Source of the DNA: an uncultured Collinsella sp.
Lineage (GTDB): Bacteria > Actinomycetota > Coriobacteriia > Coriobacteriales > Coriobacteriaceae
Assembly: GCA_900542905.1 (NCBI GenBank)
Contig: UQPF01000002.1
Span: forward strand, 124,001-188,000
Length of the DNA: 64,000 bases
Direction of reading: 5' to 3'
How positions within the stretch are numbered: the first letter of the stretch is position 1; each line of letters opens with the position of its first letter. Under the pieces are notes generated by a model. It was not told where the DNA came from. It saw nothing but the letters and a program-made list of their open reading frames with translations, and searched no databases. Made by a program: the position numbers and the translations under genes. Shown piece by piece: positions 1 to 7,828 of this stretch.

Positions 1-1
1 G

Positions 2-397
2 CGTCCGGTAGGTTATGCCTATGTGAGTCCGCTCAACAGCCGCGAGGCCTATGACTGGTCGGTCGAGACGTCAATCTACCTGGCGCGCGACGTGCGCCAC
101 GGCGGGCTGGGCCGCAAGCTGCACGATGCGCTCAAGCAATGCCTGATCGCGATGGGCATTACCAACATGTGCGCGCTCATTGCCGTGCCGCACGACAAGG
201 ACGATGAGTACCTGACGCACAACAGCCAGGACTTCCATGCCCATATGGGGTATCGCCTGGTGGGTGCCTTCGACCGCTGCGCCCAAAAGTTCGGCCGCTG
301 GTACGACATGTGCTGGATGGAGCTGGTCCTGGCCGAGCGCACGCCCAACCAACCTAAGCCAACCTGGTTCCCCGACCTCCCCAAACCTACCATTTAG
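2..397 (+). CDS. GNAT family N-acetyltransferase (5' truncated by window edge)
   Basis: This is the C-terminal part of an acetyl-CoA-dependent N-acetyltransferase of the phosphinothricin acetyltransferase-like group. The frame is open from base 2, so the true start lies upstream. The visible part has the GNAT core: a beta strand (VGYAYVSP), then WSVETSIYL and the acetyl-CoA pyrophosphate loop as RHGGLGRKLHDAL. Near the end comes the family-typical MGYRLVGAFDRCAQKFGRWYD. The acceptor substrate cannot be told from sequence. The last codons (PKPTI) and the stop lie inside the left arm of a dispersed GGGACAG hairpin that continues to 421, so the C-terminus may have been reshaped by that repeat. 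The next gene is convergent. Confidence 0.85.
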   Translation, partial: RPVGYAYVSPLNSREAYDWSVETSIYLARDVRHGGLGRKLHDALKQCLIAMGITNMCALIAVPHDKDDEYLTHNSQDFHAHMGYRLVGAFDRCAQKFGRWYDMCWMELVLAERTPNQPKPTWFPDLPKPTI

Positions 398-420
398 GGA
401 CAGGTTTATTTTGGCAGGTT
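380..420. repeat. GGGACAG-type hairpin repeat overlapping a gene end
   Basis: The left arm AACCTACCA lies inside the last codons of the acetyltransferase. The core is GGGACAGGTTTA and the right arm is TGGCAGGTT. The same element occurs near 7905, 9784 and 19313. It may act as a terminator between two convergent genes. Confidence 0.6.
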
Positions 421-1141
421 AGCCGATGGGCTCGGTGTATTTAGCGCGGTCGGTGCGTTGGATGCGCTTGGAGACATGGAGCGGGCGGCCGTCGGTGTCG
501 TAGACGTAGTCGGTGATCAGGATCAGCGCCTGCCCGCGCTCAACGTTGAGCAAAAACGCCTCGTTTTGCGAGGCATAGCACACCTCAAAGGTCTTATGCC
601 CCTGTGCCGGCGCGCGATGGAATTCTTGGCGCAGCGTGGCGTAGAGCGAACCGTTGATATCGCGATCGATGAGTGCCTCAAAGCTCGGTGGTAGATAGGT
701 GGTCTCCAGGCACAGCGGCGCATCGTCCAGATAACGCAGACGGACAAGTTTGACGAGCTTGCTGCCCACGGCGGCATCAAAGAACTTAGCTATGCTGCCG
801 CCCGCCTTGGTAAAGCCCGAGTCCACGGTGCGCGTGGTGGGCTTCATGCCCTGGCCTTCGACCTGCTTGGTATAGCTCGAAAACACCAGGTTGTTCTCGT
901 GGAGCGCGGGTGTGTCGGCCACAAAGGCACCACGTCCGCGCTCGGTGCGAACCAGGCCCTCATCAACGAGCACCTTAAGGGCATGGCGCACGGTGCTGCG
1001 CGACAGCCCCGATTCGTCCATGAGTTCCATCTCGGACGGCAGCTTGTCTCCGCGCGCGTAGGTGCCGGCGGCGATGCGGTCGCGCAGCATGCCCGCCAAG
1101 CGCTCGTATTGGCTCAGTTTCTTTTTAGATGAGACGCTCAT
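419..1141 (-). CDS. GntR family transcriptional regulator with UTRA domain
   Basis: A 240-residue HutC/FarR-type regulator. The N-terminal winged helix-turn-helix spans about residues 10-76 (recognition region LSRSTVRHALKVLVDEGLV, wing RTERGRGAFV). A C-terminal UTRA effector domain spans about residues 90-235 and in this family usually binds a phosphorylated sugar or related metabolite. The gene is divergent from the SIS deglycase at 1347. The region between them carries repeated TTGTATGCC words and a perfect TGTATT-C-AATACA palindrome, so it most likely controls both itself and that gene. The effector is inferred to be the deglycase substrate, a phosphorylated Amadori compound. Length is normal for the family. 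Confidence 0.85.
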   Translation of the reverse strand: MSVSSKKKLSQYERLAGMLRDRIAAGTYARGDKLPSEMELMDESGLSRSTVRHALKVLVDEGLVRTERGRGAFVADTPALHENNLVFSSYTKQVEGQGMKPTTRTVDSGFTKAGGSIAKFFDAAVGSKLVKLVRLRYLDDAPLCLETTYLPPSFEALIDRDINGSLYATLRQEFHRAPAQGHKTFEVCYASQNEAFLLNVERGQALILITDYVYDTDGRPLHVSKRIQRTDRAKYTEPIG

Positions 1142-1160
1142 ATTGCCAACCTATATCTAA

Positions 1161-1310
1161 CTTGTATGCCTAACTAAGCAAGCATGTATTCAATACAAGA
1201 ACAAAACTGCTGGTAACGAACAATCGAAAACCTTACCAGCAAAATTTCTAAGACAAATATAGCATACAACTAGTCGACATAACCAAAACATGTATGTAAC
1301 TTGTATGCCA
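1161..1310. promoter_or_regulatory. Divergent promoter region with candidate GntR operators
   Basis: This AT-rich region lies between the divergent regulator and SIS gene. CTTGTATGCC occurs at 1161-1170 and TTGTATGCC again at 1301-1309. A perfect palindrome TGTATT-C-AATACA lies at 1185-1197, and TGTATG at 1291. The spacing and divergence fit an autoregulated GntR operator. Assignment to the regulator at 419 is inferred. Confidence 0.5.
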
Positions 1311-1346
1311 TCGAGAGCATCAAACGAGAAGAAAGGCTGATGCACG

Positions 1347-2339
1347 ATGACTACTCAGGAACAGGTTAAGGATGTCGTCTCCCAGGTTTTGGCTGACAAG
1401 GCAGACAAGGGCGGCATCAAGCGCGTCGTGTGGATTGGCGCTGGCGGATCCAACGGCGGCAACTATCCTGCCCAGTACTTTATGGAGCACGAGGCCACGC
1501 AGGTCGTGAGCTCCAGCTACACCAGCAACGAGTTCGTGCACGCCACCCCGGCCTACGTCAACGAGAACACCCTGGCCGTCGTCGTGTCCATGCGCGGCAC
1601 CAAGGAGACCATCGTTGCCGCCCAGGTCGCCAAGGACCACGGCGCCAGCACCATCGCCATCTATGTTGACGAGTCCGGCCTTACCGAGGTCTGCGACTAC
1701 AAGATCCAGTACGACAGCCTGGCCGTCGACGAGTCCTGCATGGGTCGCACCAACTCCGCCGTCGTGACCATGATCGCCATGGAGCTCACGCAGCAGACCG
1801 AGGGCTATGCCGAGTACGAGACCGCTATGGCCGCGTTTGACTTGGTCGACCCCATCTATCGCAAGGCCGTCGAGTACACCCGTCCGCTCGCTGCCAAGTG
1901 GGCCGAGCAGAACGCCGACAAGCCCTGCATCAACGTCATGGCCCAGGGCCCGCTCTTTGGTGCCGCCTACGTCTTTAGCATCTGCAACGTGCAGGAGATG
2001 CTGCAGATCGACTCTTGCACCATCAACACCTGCGATTTCTTCCATGGCCCCTTCGAGATCCTGGACAAGCGCACCTCGCTGTTCCAGCTCATCAGCGTCG
2101 GCCGCAGCCGCTGCAACGACGAGCGCGGCATCCGCTTCGTCAACCAGTACGGTGGCGAGCGCGTCTATCAGCTCGACGCCAAGGAGCTCGGCCTCAACGA
2201 CATCAAGGACAGCGTGAGCGAGTACTTCAACCACCTGATCTTTGCCCCGATCCTCAACAACGTCTACATGCGTGCGCTTTCCGCCGTCACCCACAAGGAC
2301 TACATGACGCGCCGCTACATGTGGAAGCTGGACTACTAA
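1347..2339 (+). CDS. SIS domain sugar-amine 6-phosphate deglycase (FrlB/GfrE/GfrF-like)
   Basis: A 330-residue cytoplasmic double-SIS protein. Family members split 6-phosphorylated Amadori products, such as fructoselysine-6-P or glucoselysine-6-P, into hexose-6-P and a free amine or amino acid. The first SIS domain (about residues 20-160) begins with VVWIGAGGSNGG and includes the phosphate-binding VVVSMRGTKET. The second spans about 190-320. The terminal RRYMWKLDY is the family's typical tail. The usual E-[FY]-F-H-G-P motif reads CDFFHGPFE here, so Asp230 replaces the Glu found in the other three copies in this window; His233 is kept. ATG at 1347 follows AGAAAGG. The gene is divergent from the regulator at 419. 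The exact substrate is unknown. Confidence 0.82.
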   Translation: MTTQEQVKDVVSQVLADKADKGGIKRVVWIGAGGSNGGNYPAQYFMEHEATQVVSSSYTSNEFVHATPAYVNENTLAVVVSMRGTKETIVAAQVAKDHGASTIAIYVDESGLTEVCDYKIQYDSLAVDESCMGRTNSAVVTMIAMELTQQTEGYAEYETAMAAFDLVDPIYRKAVEYTRPLAAKWAEQNADKPCINVMAQGPLFGAAYVFSICNVQEMLQIDSCTINTCDFFHGPFEILDKRTSLFQLISVGRSRCNDERGIRFVNQYGGERVYQLDAKELGLNDIKDSVSEYFNHLIFAPILNNVYMRALSAVTHKDYMTRRYMWKLDY

Positions 2340-2340
2340 G

Positions 2341-2500
2341 AGTTACGCGGTTTTACCAAACCGCGTAACGGGCCGACGCTGCAAACCCGCCTGAGCGGCA
2401 ATCTGCCTTTCAGCTTCAGCGGCATGACCAGAAGGTCAATGCCGCTTCGCTTCAAGGCACCTTGCTCGCTCAGGTGGGTTTTCGCTGGCGTTGCCAAAGC
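2341..2500 (+). ncRNA. Structured element, copy A (after SIS deglycase)
   Basis: The element starts 2 nt after the stop codon. Hairpin 1 is TTACGCGGTTT-tacc-AAACCGCGTAA. It is followed by a long arm: outer stem AACCCGCCTGAGCG (2384-2397) with CGCTCAGGTGGGTT (2467-2480), a middle stem TGCCTT/AAGGCA, an inner stem AGCGGCAT/ATGCCGCT and an apex GACC-AGAA-GGTC. Copies at 10633 and 36067 keep the pairing with different bases in the stems and the same apex. This could be a 3'-UTR RNA or a REP-like element; the function is unknown. Confidence 0.6.
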
Positions 2501-2549
2501 ATCGGCGTCGCCTTGGTCCAGATGTGGCATTTGGGGACAGTCCTAGTCG

Positions 2550-2593
2550 TTGGGGACGTTCTTAAACGACTAGTCATTCAGGAACGTCCCCAA
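2550..2593. repeat. GGGGACGTTC inverted repeat
   Basis: Perfect 12-bp arms, TTGGGGACGTTC and GAACGTCCCCAA, enclose TTAAACGACTAGTCATTCAG. GACTAGTCAT recurs just downstream. A near-identical copy lies at 10862 behind structured element B, so the two repeats travel together. A further hairpin, GGCGAGCGG-attttc-CCGCTCGCC, sits at 2642-2665. Confidence 0.65.
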
Positions 2594-2687
2594 CGACTAG
2601 TCATTTAAGTGCGTCCCCAATGAGTACCCAATGAGTGTGTGGGCGAGCGGATTTTCCCGCTCGCCGATTTGTGTCTTGAAAAATGTA

Positions 2688-2703
2688 TATAACGACTATA
2701 ACG
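2688..2703. promoter_or_regulatory. Tandem TATAACG words upstream of the EamA gene
   Basis: TATAACG occurs at 2688-2694 and 2697-2703, as direct repeats 9 bp apart. The same word or its inverse, CGTTATA, is found upstream of the PTS operon (3975), the GntR gene at 9911 (9862) and the SIS gene at 24065 (24012). It is a candidate shared operator. Confidence 0.4.
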
Positions 2704-2743
2704 TAGTGTGAAACATATTGGAAACAATACCGAGGAGGCTGCG

Positions 2744-3826
2744 TTGAAGAAAAGCAATCTGGGCTATGTGCTGGTGCTGGTCGCCGCGCTTATGTGGGGC
2801 AGCATCGGAATCTTTGTAAACGGCATCTCGGCCATGGGCGTTTCATCCCAGAGCATGGCTGCCTTTCGCTTGTTGGTCGGAGCGCTTATCTTGGCACCGG
2901 TCCTGATGTTTATGGGCTGCCGTCCGGGTGAGGGGTCTACCGTGGCTCAGGGTCCGCTGGCCCTGTTCAAGGCAAGCCCCAAAGAGCTCGTCCCCTGCGC
3001 GCTTGTCGGTATCGTCGGTCTGGCCGCCGCCAACACCTGCTATTACGAGTGCATGGGCGAGGTCGGCATGTCCACGGCCTCGGTGCTGCTTTACACCTCG
3101 CCGGTGTTTGGTGTCATGCTCGGCCGCGTACTTTATCGCGAGGACGTGACCCCCAACAAGCTCGTTGCCATTGTCTTTAACATCGTTGGCTGCGTGCTTG
3201 CAGTGACCAATGGCGACCTTTCCGGTTTCCATTTTTCGGTTTGGGGCGTCACGTCGGGCGTGATTGCAGGCCTTTGTGGTGCGTCGCTCGCGGTGTTTAG
3301 CCGGATAGCAACCAAGACGGTCCACCCGCTGGCTGTCACGTTTTGGGGCTTTGTTTTTGGCGGTGCGGTTATGGCGGCTATCGCGGCTCCGTGGCCGGAT
3401 GTCGCCGCGGCAATGTCGCCACAGCTGCTGCTGCTGTTCCTTGGCTTTGGACTCATCCCCACAGCTGTGGCCTACATCTTATATATGCAGGGTCTGTCCA
3501 TGGGGCTCGAGACATCGAAAGTTCCCGTCGTAATGTCATTCGAGACGGTCGTCACCGTACTGTTGGGCATTGGTGTCTACGCCGAGCCCGCCGGCGCGAT
3601 CAAGGTCCTGGGCATCGTGCTGGTGCTCGCGTCCATCCTGATCATGAACACCGATTTCTCCAAGCTGCGCAACAGCGTGTTTGTCGGTCATGTTGTTGAG
3701 AGCATGACCTTTAAGCCCAACGCGTGGTGGACGGAGAAATCGCAGGACATGGATCTGTTTAAGGAGCGCACCGGCATCGCGCTGGAGCCCACCGTGCAGG
3801 AAAGCCCCTGGTACTTTGTGCGATAG
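2744..3826 (+). CDS. EamA/DMT family transporter
   Basis: An inner-membrane protein of the drug/metabolite transporter superfamily with about ten hydrophobic segments in two EamA repeats. The first repeat starts GYVLVLVAALMWGSIGIF; the second has a conserved ASVLLYTSPVF-type helix before it. TTG at 2744 is preferred because GAGGAGG lies at 2732-2738 with 5-nt spacing; an upstream GTG at 2708 has no Shine-Dalgarno (SD). After the last helix a charged cytosolic tail of about 55 residues (from FSKLRNSVFVGH to ESPWYFVR) is unusual for the family. It sits between an SIS deglycase and a PTS operon. Export of the amine or amino acid released by deglycation is a speculative role; the substrate is unknown. 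Confidence 0.8.
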   Translation: MKKSNLGYVLVLVAALMWGSIGIFVNGISAMGVSSQSMAAFRLLVGALILAPVLMFMGCRPGEGSTVAQGPLALFKASPKELVPCALVGIVGLAAANTCYYECMGEVGMSTASVLLYTSPVFGVMLGRVLYREDVTPNKLVAIVFNIVGCVLAVTNGDLSGFHFSVWGVTSGVIAGLCGASLAVFSRIATKTVHPLAVTFWGFVFGGAVMAAIAAPWPDVAAAMSPQLLLLFLGFGLIPTAVAYILYMQGLSMGLETSKVPVVMSFETVVTVLLGIGVYAEPAGAIKVLGIVLVLASILIMNTDFSKLRNSVFVGHVVESMTFKPNAWWTEKSQDMDLFKERTGIALEPTVQESPWYFVR

Positions 3827-3974
3827 AGGATTGCGCGCAGGGTCTGACCTCGGGTTATCCAGCCAGCGCCGGCCTACCCTGCGCCAACGTTTCAAGTACG
3901 TTAAACCCGTCAACGGTCGATTTTCACCCGCGAACGGTCTTTATACTAATTAGCAATATAAGCAACGTATAAGA

Positions 3975-3993
3975 CGTTATAATGACCATAACG
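3975..3993. promoter_or_regulatory. CGTTAT-N7-ATAACG dyad before the PTS operon
   Basis: Inverted 6-bp arms lie about 17 bp before the first PTS start codon, overlapping a likely -10/transcription start region (GTTATAAT at 3976-3983). A repressor bound here would block the operon. The word matches sites at 2688, 9862 and 24012. Confidence 0.45.
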
Positions 3994-4009
3994 AAAAGGA
4001 GGAGGCAAG

Positions 4010-4933
4010 ATGAATCAGATCATTCTCGCATCTCATGGCGGCCTGGCCGCAGGCGCCAAAGACACGCTCGAGATGGTTCTCGGCGACGTGTCGAACGTCC
4101 ACGTCGTGTCACTTGCTCGTGACGACAAGGAGCCCATCACCAATAAGGTGGACGCCATGATCGCCACGTTCAACGCGGACGACACCGTCTATGTGCTGAC
4201 CGATATGCTCGGCAGCTCGGTCAACAACAACATGGTCGAGCTTTCCAAGAACGGCACGAAGTTCACGGTTGTCAGCGGTTTCAACATCCCGCTGGCGCTC
4301 ACGCTCGCTATGAGCCCCGTCCCCGTCGAGGGCGCCGAGCTCGCGGCCCTCATCAACGAGGCCCGCACCGGTCTGACCAACCCCAACGCACCGGCCCAGC
4401 CCGCCGCGGCTCCCGCCAAGAAGGCCAAGGCGTCCCGTCACAGCTCCGGTCCCGCCAAGATCGTCCTCGCACGTCTTGACTACCGTCTGCTGCACGGCCA
4501 GGTCGTCTTTACCTGGACCACCAAGGTTCAGGCCGAGCGCATCATCGTCGTCGACAACGCTGCCGCCAACGATGACATCAAGAAGGGCGCTCTTAAGCTG
4601 GCCAAGCCCCAGGGCGTGCGCCTGAACGTCTTCACCGTCGAGCGTGCCCTCGCCAAGATGGACAAGCTCAACACCCTCGGCGAGCGCGTCATGTTCGTCT
4701 TTGGCAACACCGCCGAGATGCTGCAGTTCTGCCAGGGCTACAAGCTCGACGCCATCAACCTGGGCGCCACCGCCAACCACGACGGTGCCGATCAGGTCGG
4801 AGGCAAGGACAGCTCCGTCTTCCTCGACGCCACCCAGAAGGCCGACGTCAACCAGCTGCTCGACATGGGCATCAAGCTCTATGTTCAGCAGACCCCTACG
4901 TATCAGAGCGTCGACATCGACGCCAAGCTGTAA
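4010..4933 (+). CDS. PTS mannose/fructose/sorbose family EIIAB component
   Basis: A fused cytoplasmic EIIA-EIIB protein of 307 residues. The IIA domain (about 1-125) has its phosphorylation histidine at His9 in LASHGGLA and receives phosphate from HPr. An Ala/Pro/Lys-rich linker (about 125-145) leads to IIB (about 148-305). There His162 in RLLHGQV is the predicted phosphorylation site that passes phosphate to the incoming sugar. A strong AGGAGG precedes ATG 4010. It is first in the operon IIAB-IIC-IID. Neighbouring FrlB-like enzymes point to Amadori compounds (fructose- or glucose-amines) as the substrate rather than mannose, by analogy with the Salmonella gfr system. Confidence 0.9.
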   Translation: MNQIILASHGGLAAGAKDTLEMVLGDVSNVHVVSLARDDKEPITNKVDAMIATFNADDTVYVLTDMLGSSVNNNMVELSKNGTKFTVVSGFNIPLALTLAMSPVPVEGAELAALINEARTGLTNPNAPAQPAAAPAKKAKASRHSSGPAKIVLARLDYRLLHGQVVFTWTTKVQAERIIVVDNAAANDDIKKGALKLAKPQGVRLNVFTVERALAKMDKLNTLGERVMFVFGNTAEMLQFCQGYKLDAINLGATANHDGADQVGGKDSSVFLDATQKADVNQLLDMGIKLYVQQTPTYQSVDIDAKL

Positions 4934-4969
4934 TCAACCAGGCTTTTGCCTGACTGAAAGGAGAAGGGT

Positions 4970-5764
4970 ATGAATACGTTCATCAGTGCGGTGCTCGTCG
5001 GCCTCGTCGGCGTGTTCTGCATGTGGGACTCCCGCCTGCTCGGTCGTCTTAACTTCGAGCAGCCCCTCGTTGGCGCCACGCTCGTCGGTCTGCTGCTGGG
5101 CGATGTGCCCACCGGCCTTGCCGTCGGCGCCGCCGTCGAGCTCGTGTCCATGGGCCTGGTGCAGGTCGGCGCCGCCGTTCCGCCCGATATGGTCCTGGGC
5201 GGCATCGTGGCCGCTGCCTTTGCGTGCCTGACCGATGCTTCTGCCGAGACCGCCATGACGATCGCCATCCCGGTCGCCGTCCTGGGTCAGCTCCTCGGCA
5301 TCGTGTTCCGTTCCATCATCGCCGTCCTCACCCATGTGGCAGATAACGCGATTGATAACGGAAAGTTCAAGACCGCCTACCGTATGCACATCTGCGCCGG
5401 CTCCGGTTTGTACGCCATCATGTACTTCCTGCCGATCTTCCTCGCCGTCTTTGTTGGCACCGACCTGGTTCAGGCCATCGTCAACATGGTTCCCGAGTGG
5501 CTGTCCACTGGTCTTAACGTTTCGACCAAGATCATGACCGCCTACGGCTTGGCCCTGCTGCTCACCATGATGATCAAGAAGGGTATGACTCCGTTCCTGT
5601 TCATCGGTTTCCTGCTCGCCGCTTACCTCAACCTGTCCGTCATCGCGGTCGCTCTGATCGGTGTGTGCCTGGCTGTCGTCTTCATGGGCTTCAAGTTCAA
5701 CGGTTCCCATGCAGCCGCCGGTGTCGATTCCGACTACGATCCGCTCGAAGACGACGAAGACTAA
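4970..5764 (+). CDS. PTS mannose-family EIIC component
   Basis: A 264-residue integral membrane permease subunit that, with IID, forms the sugar channel. It has about eight hydrophobic stretches. Family-typical features are the N-terminal PLVGATLVGLLLGDVPTGL and GAAVELVSMGLVQVGAAVPP. The acidic C-terminus ends DPLEDDED. It lies 36 nt after IIAB with AAAGGAG before the ATG, and 13 nt before IID, so the three genes form one operon. The same subunit in the second PTS (25219) lacks the first 18 or so residues seen here. Confidence 0.9.
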   Translation: MNTFISAVLVGLVGVFCMWDSRLLGRLNFEQPLVGATLVGLLLGDVPTGLAVGAAVELVSMGLVQVGAAVPPDMVLGGIVAAAFACLTDASAETAMTIAIPVAVLGQLLGIVFRSIIAVLTHVADNAIDNGKFKTAYRMHICAGSGLYAIMYFLPIFLAVFVGTDLVQAIVNMVPEWLSTGLNVSTKIMTAYGLALLLTMMIKKGMTPFLFIGFLLAAYLNLSVIAVALIGVCLAVVFMGFKFNGSHAAAGVDSDYDPLEDDED

Positions 5765-5777
5765 GGAGGAACACACT

Positions 5778-6611
5778 ATGGCAACCGCAACCAAGGACGT
5801 GTCCCTGAACAAGAAGGTCAGCCAGTTCTTCTGGCGCTCCTGGGCCATCCAGGCCTCTTGGAACTACGAGCGTCAGATGAACATGGGCTTCCTCTACGGT
5901 ATGGTTCCCACGCTCGATCGCCTCTATCCGGACGAGTCCGACCCCAAGCAGCTTGCTGCTAAGAAAGAGGCTTACCACCGTCACATGGCGTTCTACAACT
6001 GCACCCCGCAGACGAGCGCTTTCATCCTGGGCCTCGCCGCCTCCATGGAGGAGGAGTACGCCAAGGATCCCGAGAACTTCAACCCCGATTCGATTAACGC
6101 GGTCAAGACCTCCCTTATGGGCCCGCTTTCCGGCATCGGTGACTCCTTCTTCCAGGGCACCATCCGCGTTATCGCCTTTGGCTTGGGCGTTCAGCTGGCT
6201 CAGCAGGGCTCCATCATGGGCCCGATCCTGGCCCTTCTCATCTCCATCGTCCCCTCCGTGCTGATTACTTGGTTCGCAGCCAAGATGGGATATCAGGGCG
6301 GCCACGAGTACCTGAGCAAGCTTCAGGGCGGCGACCTCATGGAGAAGCTCATGTATGTCTGCGGCATCGTGGGTCTTATGTCCGTGGGCGGCATGATCGC
6401 CACGCTGATCGGCGCCACCACCCCGCTGCAGTTCGCTGACGGCACCGTCGTGATCCAGGACATCCTGGACAGCATGATGCCCCAGATGATCTCCCTTGGC
6501 CTCACCGGCCTTATGTACTGGCTCATCAAGAAGAACGTCAACACCGGTTGGCTTCTCGTGATCGCCATTGTGGGCGGCATCGCCCTCTCCGCGGTCGGCA
6601 TCCTGGCCTAG
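5778..6611 (+). CDS. PTS mannose-family EIID component
   Basis: A 277-residue membrane partner of IIC. It has the family's N-terminal cytosolic region (FWRSWAIQASWNYERQMNMG), the conserved LMGPLSGIGDSFFQGTIR loop and C-terminal helices. ATG 5778 is preceded by AAGGAGG (5763-5769). It is the last gene of the IIAB-IIC-IID unit. A hairpin at 6646-6676 follows, then an SIS deglycase gene 200 nt downstream that may still be read through. Confidence 0.9.
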   Translation: MATATKDVSLNKKVSQFFWRSWAIQASWNYERQMNMGFLYGMVPTLDRLYPDESDPKQLAAKKEAYHRHMAFYNCTPQTSAFILGLAASMEEEYAKDPENFNPDSINAVKTSLMGPLSGIGDSFFQGTIRVIAFGLGVQLAQQGSIMGPILALLISIVPSVLITWFAAKMGYQGGHEYLSKLQGGDLMEKLMYVCGIVGLMSVGGMIATLIGATTPLQFADGTVVIQDILDSMMPQMISLGLTGLMYWLIKKNVNTGWLLVIAIVGGIALSAVGILA

Positions 6612-6645
6612 TCGCGACTAAGCGCCTAACCGCTTTCCCCCGGGG

Positions 6646-6676
6646 GCCTGCCTGGCATCCCATACCCCAGGCAGGC
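6646..6676 (+). terminator. Hairpin after PTS operon
   Basis: GCCTGCCTGG pairs with CCAGGCAGGC. Only a weak T-rich tail (TTCCATCC) follows, so termination is probably partial, which would let the SIS gene at 6811 share the transcript. Confidence 0.45.
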
Positions 6677-6689
6677 TTCCATCCCCAAA

Positions 6690-6720
6690 ATGCGACAATG
6701 GGACAGTCCCTTTGTCGCAT
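6690..6720. repeat. GGGACAG-type hairpin (GCGACAA arms)
   Basis: ATGCGACAA (6690-6698) and TTGTCGCAT (6712-6720) enclose TGGGACAGTCCC. It is one of several hairpins in the window that keep the GGGACAG centre while the arms differ. Confidence 0.6.
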
Positions 6721-6810
6721 CCTCAACGGGCCGGCGACTCGGTCCAAACCACGGTAACCCTGCGAGCGCCCGGCAATGTGGCGCCGCAAAAATTGAAAGG
6801 AATGTGTCAG

Positions 6811-7794
6811 ATGTACGAGATCGACCTTAACCTCCCTAAGCAGATCGTCGCTGACGTCCTGTCCAACCACGAGATCCACAGCGTCGCTTTCGTCGGCTGC
6901 GGTGCCTCCATGTCCGACCTTTACCCCGCCAAGTACTTCCTGGCCAACAACACGGACAAGCTGAACGTTCAGATCTTCACTGCTAACGAGTTCAACTACG
7001 ACACGCCTTCCTGGGTCAACGAGCACACCTTCGTGATCACCTGCTCCCTCGGTGGCTCCACGCCCGAGACCGTCGAGGCCAACAAGACCGCCAAGAAGCA
7101 CAACTGCCCGGTCGTCTCCCTCACCAACAAGGCTGGCTCCGCTCTGACCGTCGACGCTGACTACGTCATCGTTCACGGCTTCCACGCCAACTTCGCTGCC
7201 AAGTGCGAGAAGCCCGGCTACGCCATCGCTCTTGCTGTCGAGATCCTTCAGCAGACCGAGGGCTATGACCACTACGAGGACATGATCACCGGCCTCACCA
7301 ACGTCTTTGAGCTCTGCGAGAACGCTGCTCAGTCCTGCAAGAAGCTCGCCAAGAAGTTCGCCGAGGACTTCAAGGACGACAAGATGATCTACTTCATGGC
7401 TTCCGGTGCCTCCGAGAAGATGGCTTATTCTCACGCCGCCTTCCTGTTCACCGAGATGCAGTGGATCGACGCCGCCGCCTACAACACCGGCGAGTACTTC
7501 CACGGCCCGTTCGAGGTTTCCACCGAGGGTAAGCCCTACGTCTTCTTCATGTCCGATGGCGCTACCCGTCCGATGGACGCCCGCGCCCTCACCTTCCTTA
7601 AGCGCATGGGCGCCAAGGTCGCTCTGATCGACTCCAAGGACTACGGCCTGGCTGACGCCGTGCCCGCGAGCGTCGTCACCTACTTCAACCCGCTGCTGCA
7701 CCTCGCCGTTATGCGCGAGTACGGCAACCAGATCGCCGAGGCCCGTCAGCACCCGCTGACCATGCGTCGCTACATGTGGAAGCTTTCCTACTAA
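6811..7794 (+). CDS. SIS domain sugar-amine 6-phosphate deglycase (FrlB/GfrF-like), second copy
   Basis: A 327-residue double-SIS enzyme. It has SVAFVGCGASMSDLYPAKYF at the first SIS fold, CSLGGSTPETVEANK as the sugar-phosphate loop, the family motif GEYFHGPFE with His231, and the tail RQHPLTMRRYMWKLSY typical of fructoselysine- or glucoselysine-6-phosphate deglycases. ATG 6811 is chosen because GAAAGG (6795-6800) is 10 nt upstream; ATG 6802 is in the same frame but too close to it. The gene directly follows the PTS operon, so it very likely processes the sugar-phosphate that this PTS delivers, giving hexose-6-P and a free amine. Of the four SIS copies it has the most canonical motifs. Confidence 0.85.
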   Translation: MYEIDLNLPKQIVADVLSNHEIHSVAFVGCGASMSDLYPAKYFLANNTDKLNVQIFTANEFNYDTPSWVNEHTFVITCSLGGSTPETVEANKTAKKHNCPVVSLTNKAGSALTVDADYVIVHGFHANFAAKCEKPGYAIALAVEILQQTEGYDHYEDMITGLTNVFELCENAAQSCKKLAKKFAEDFKDDKMIYFMASGASEKMAYSHAAFLFTEMQWIDAAAYNTGEYFHGPFEVSTEGKPYVFFMSDGATRPMDARALTFLKRMGAKVALIDSKDYGLADAVPASVVTYFNPLLHLAVMREYGNQIAEARQHPLTMRRYMWKLSY

Positions 7795-7828
7795 TCACAA
7801 GTAAGTAGACCTTACGGGTTGATTGAGA

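Noticed and set aside
3833..3889. Terminator after the first EamA gene
   Set aside because: GCGCAGGGT and ACCCTGCGC pair but across a 38-nt loop and without a T-run; too weak to call.
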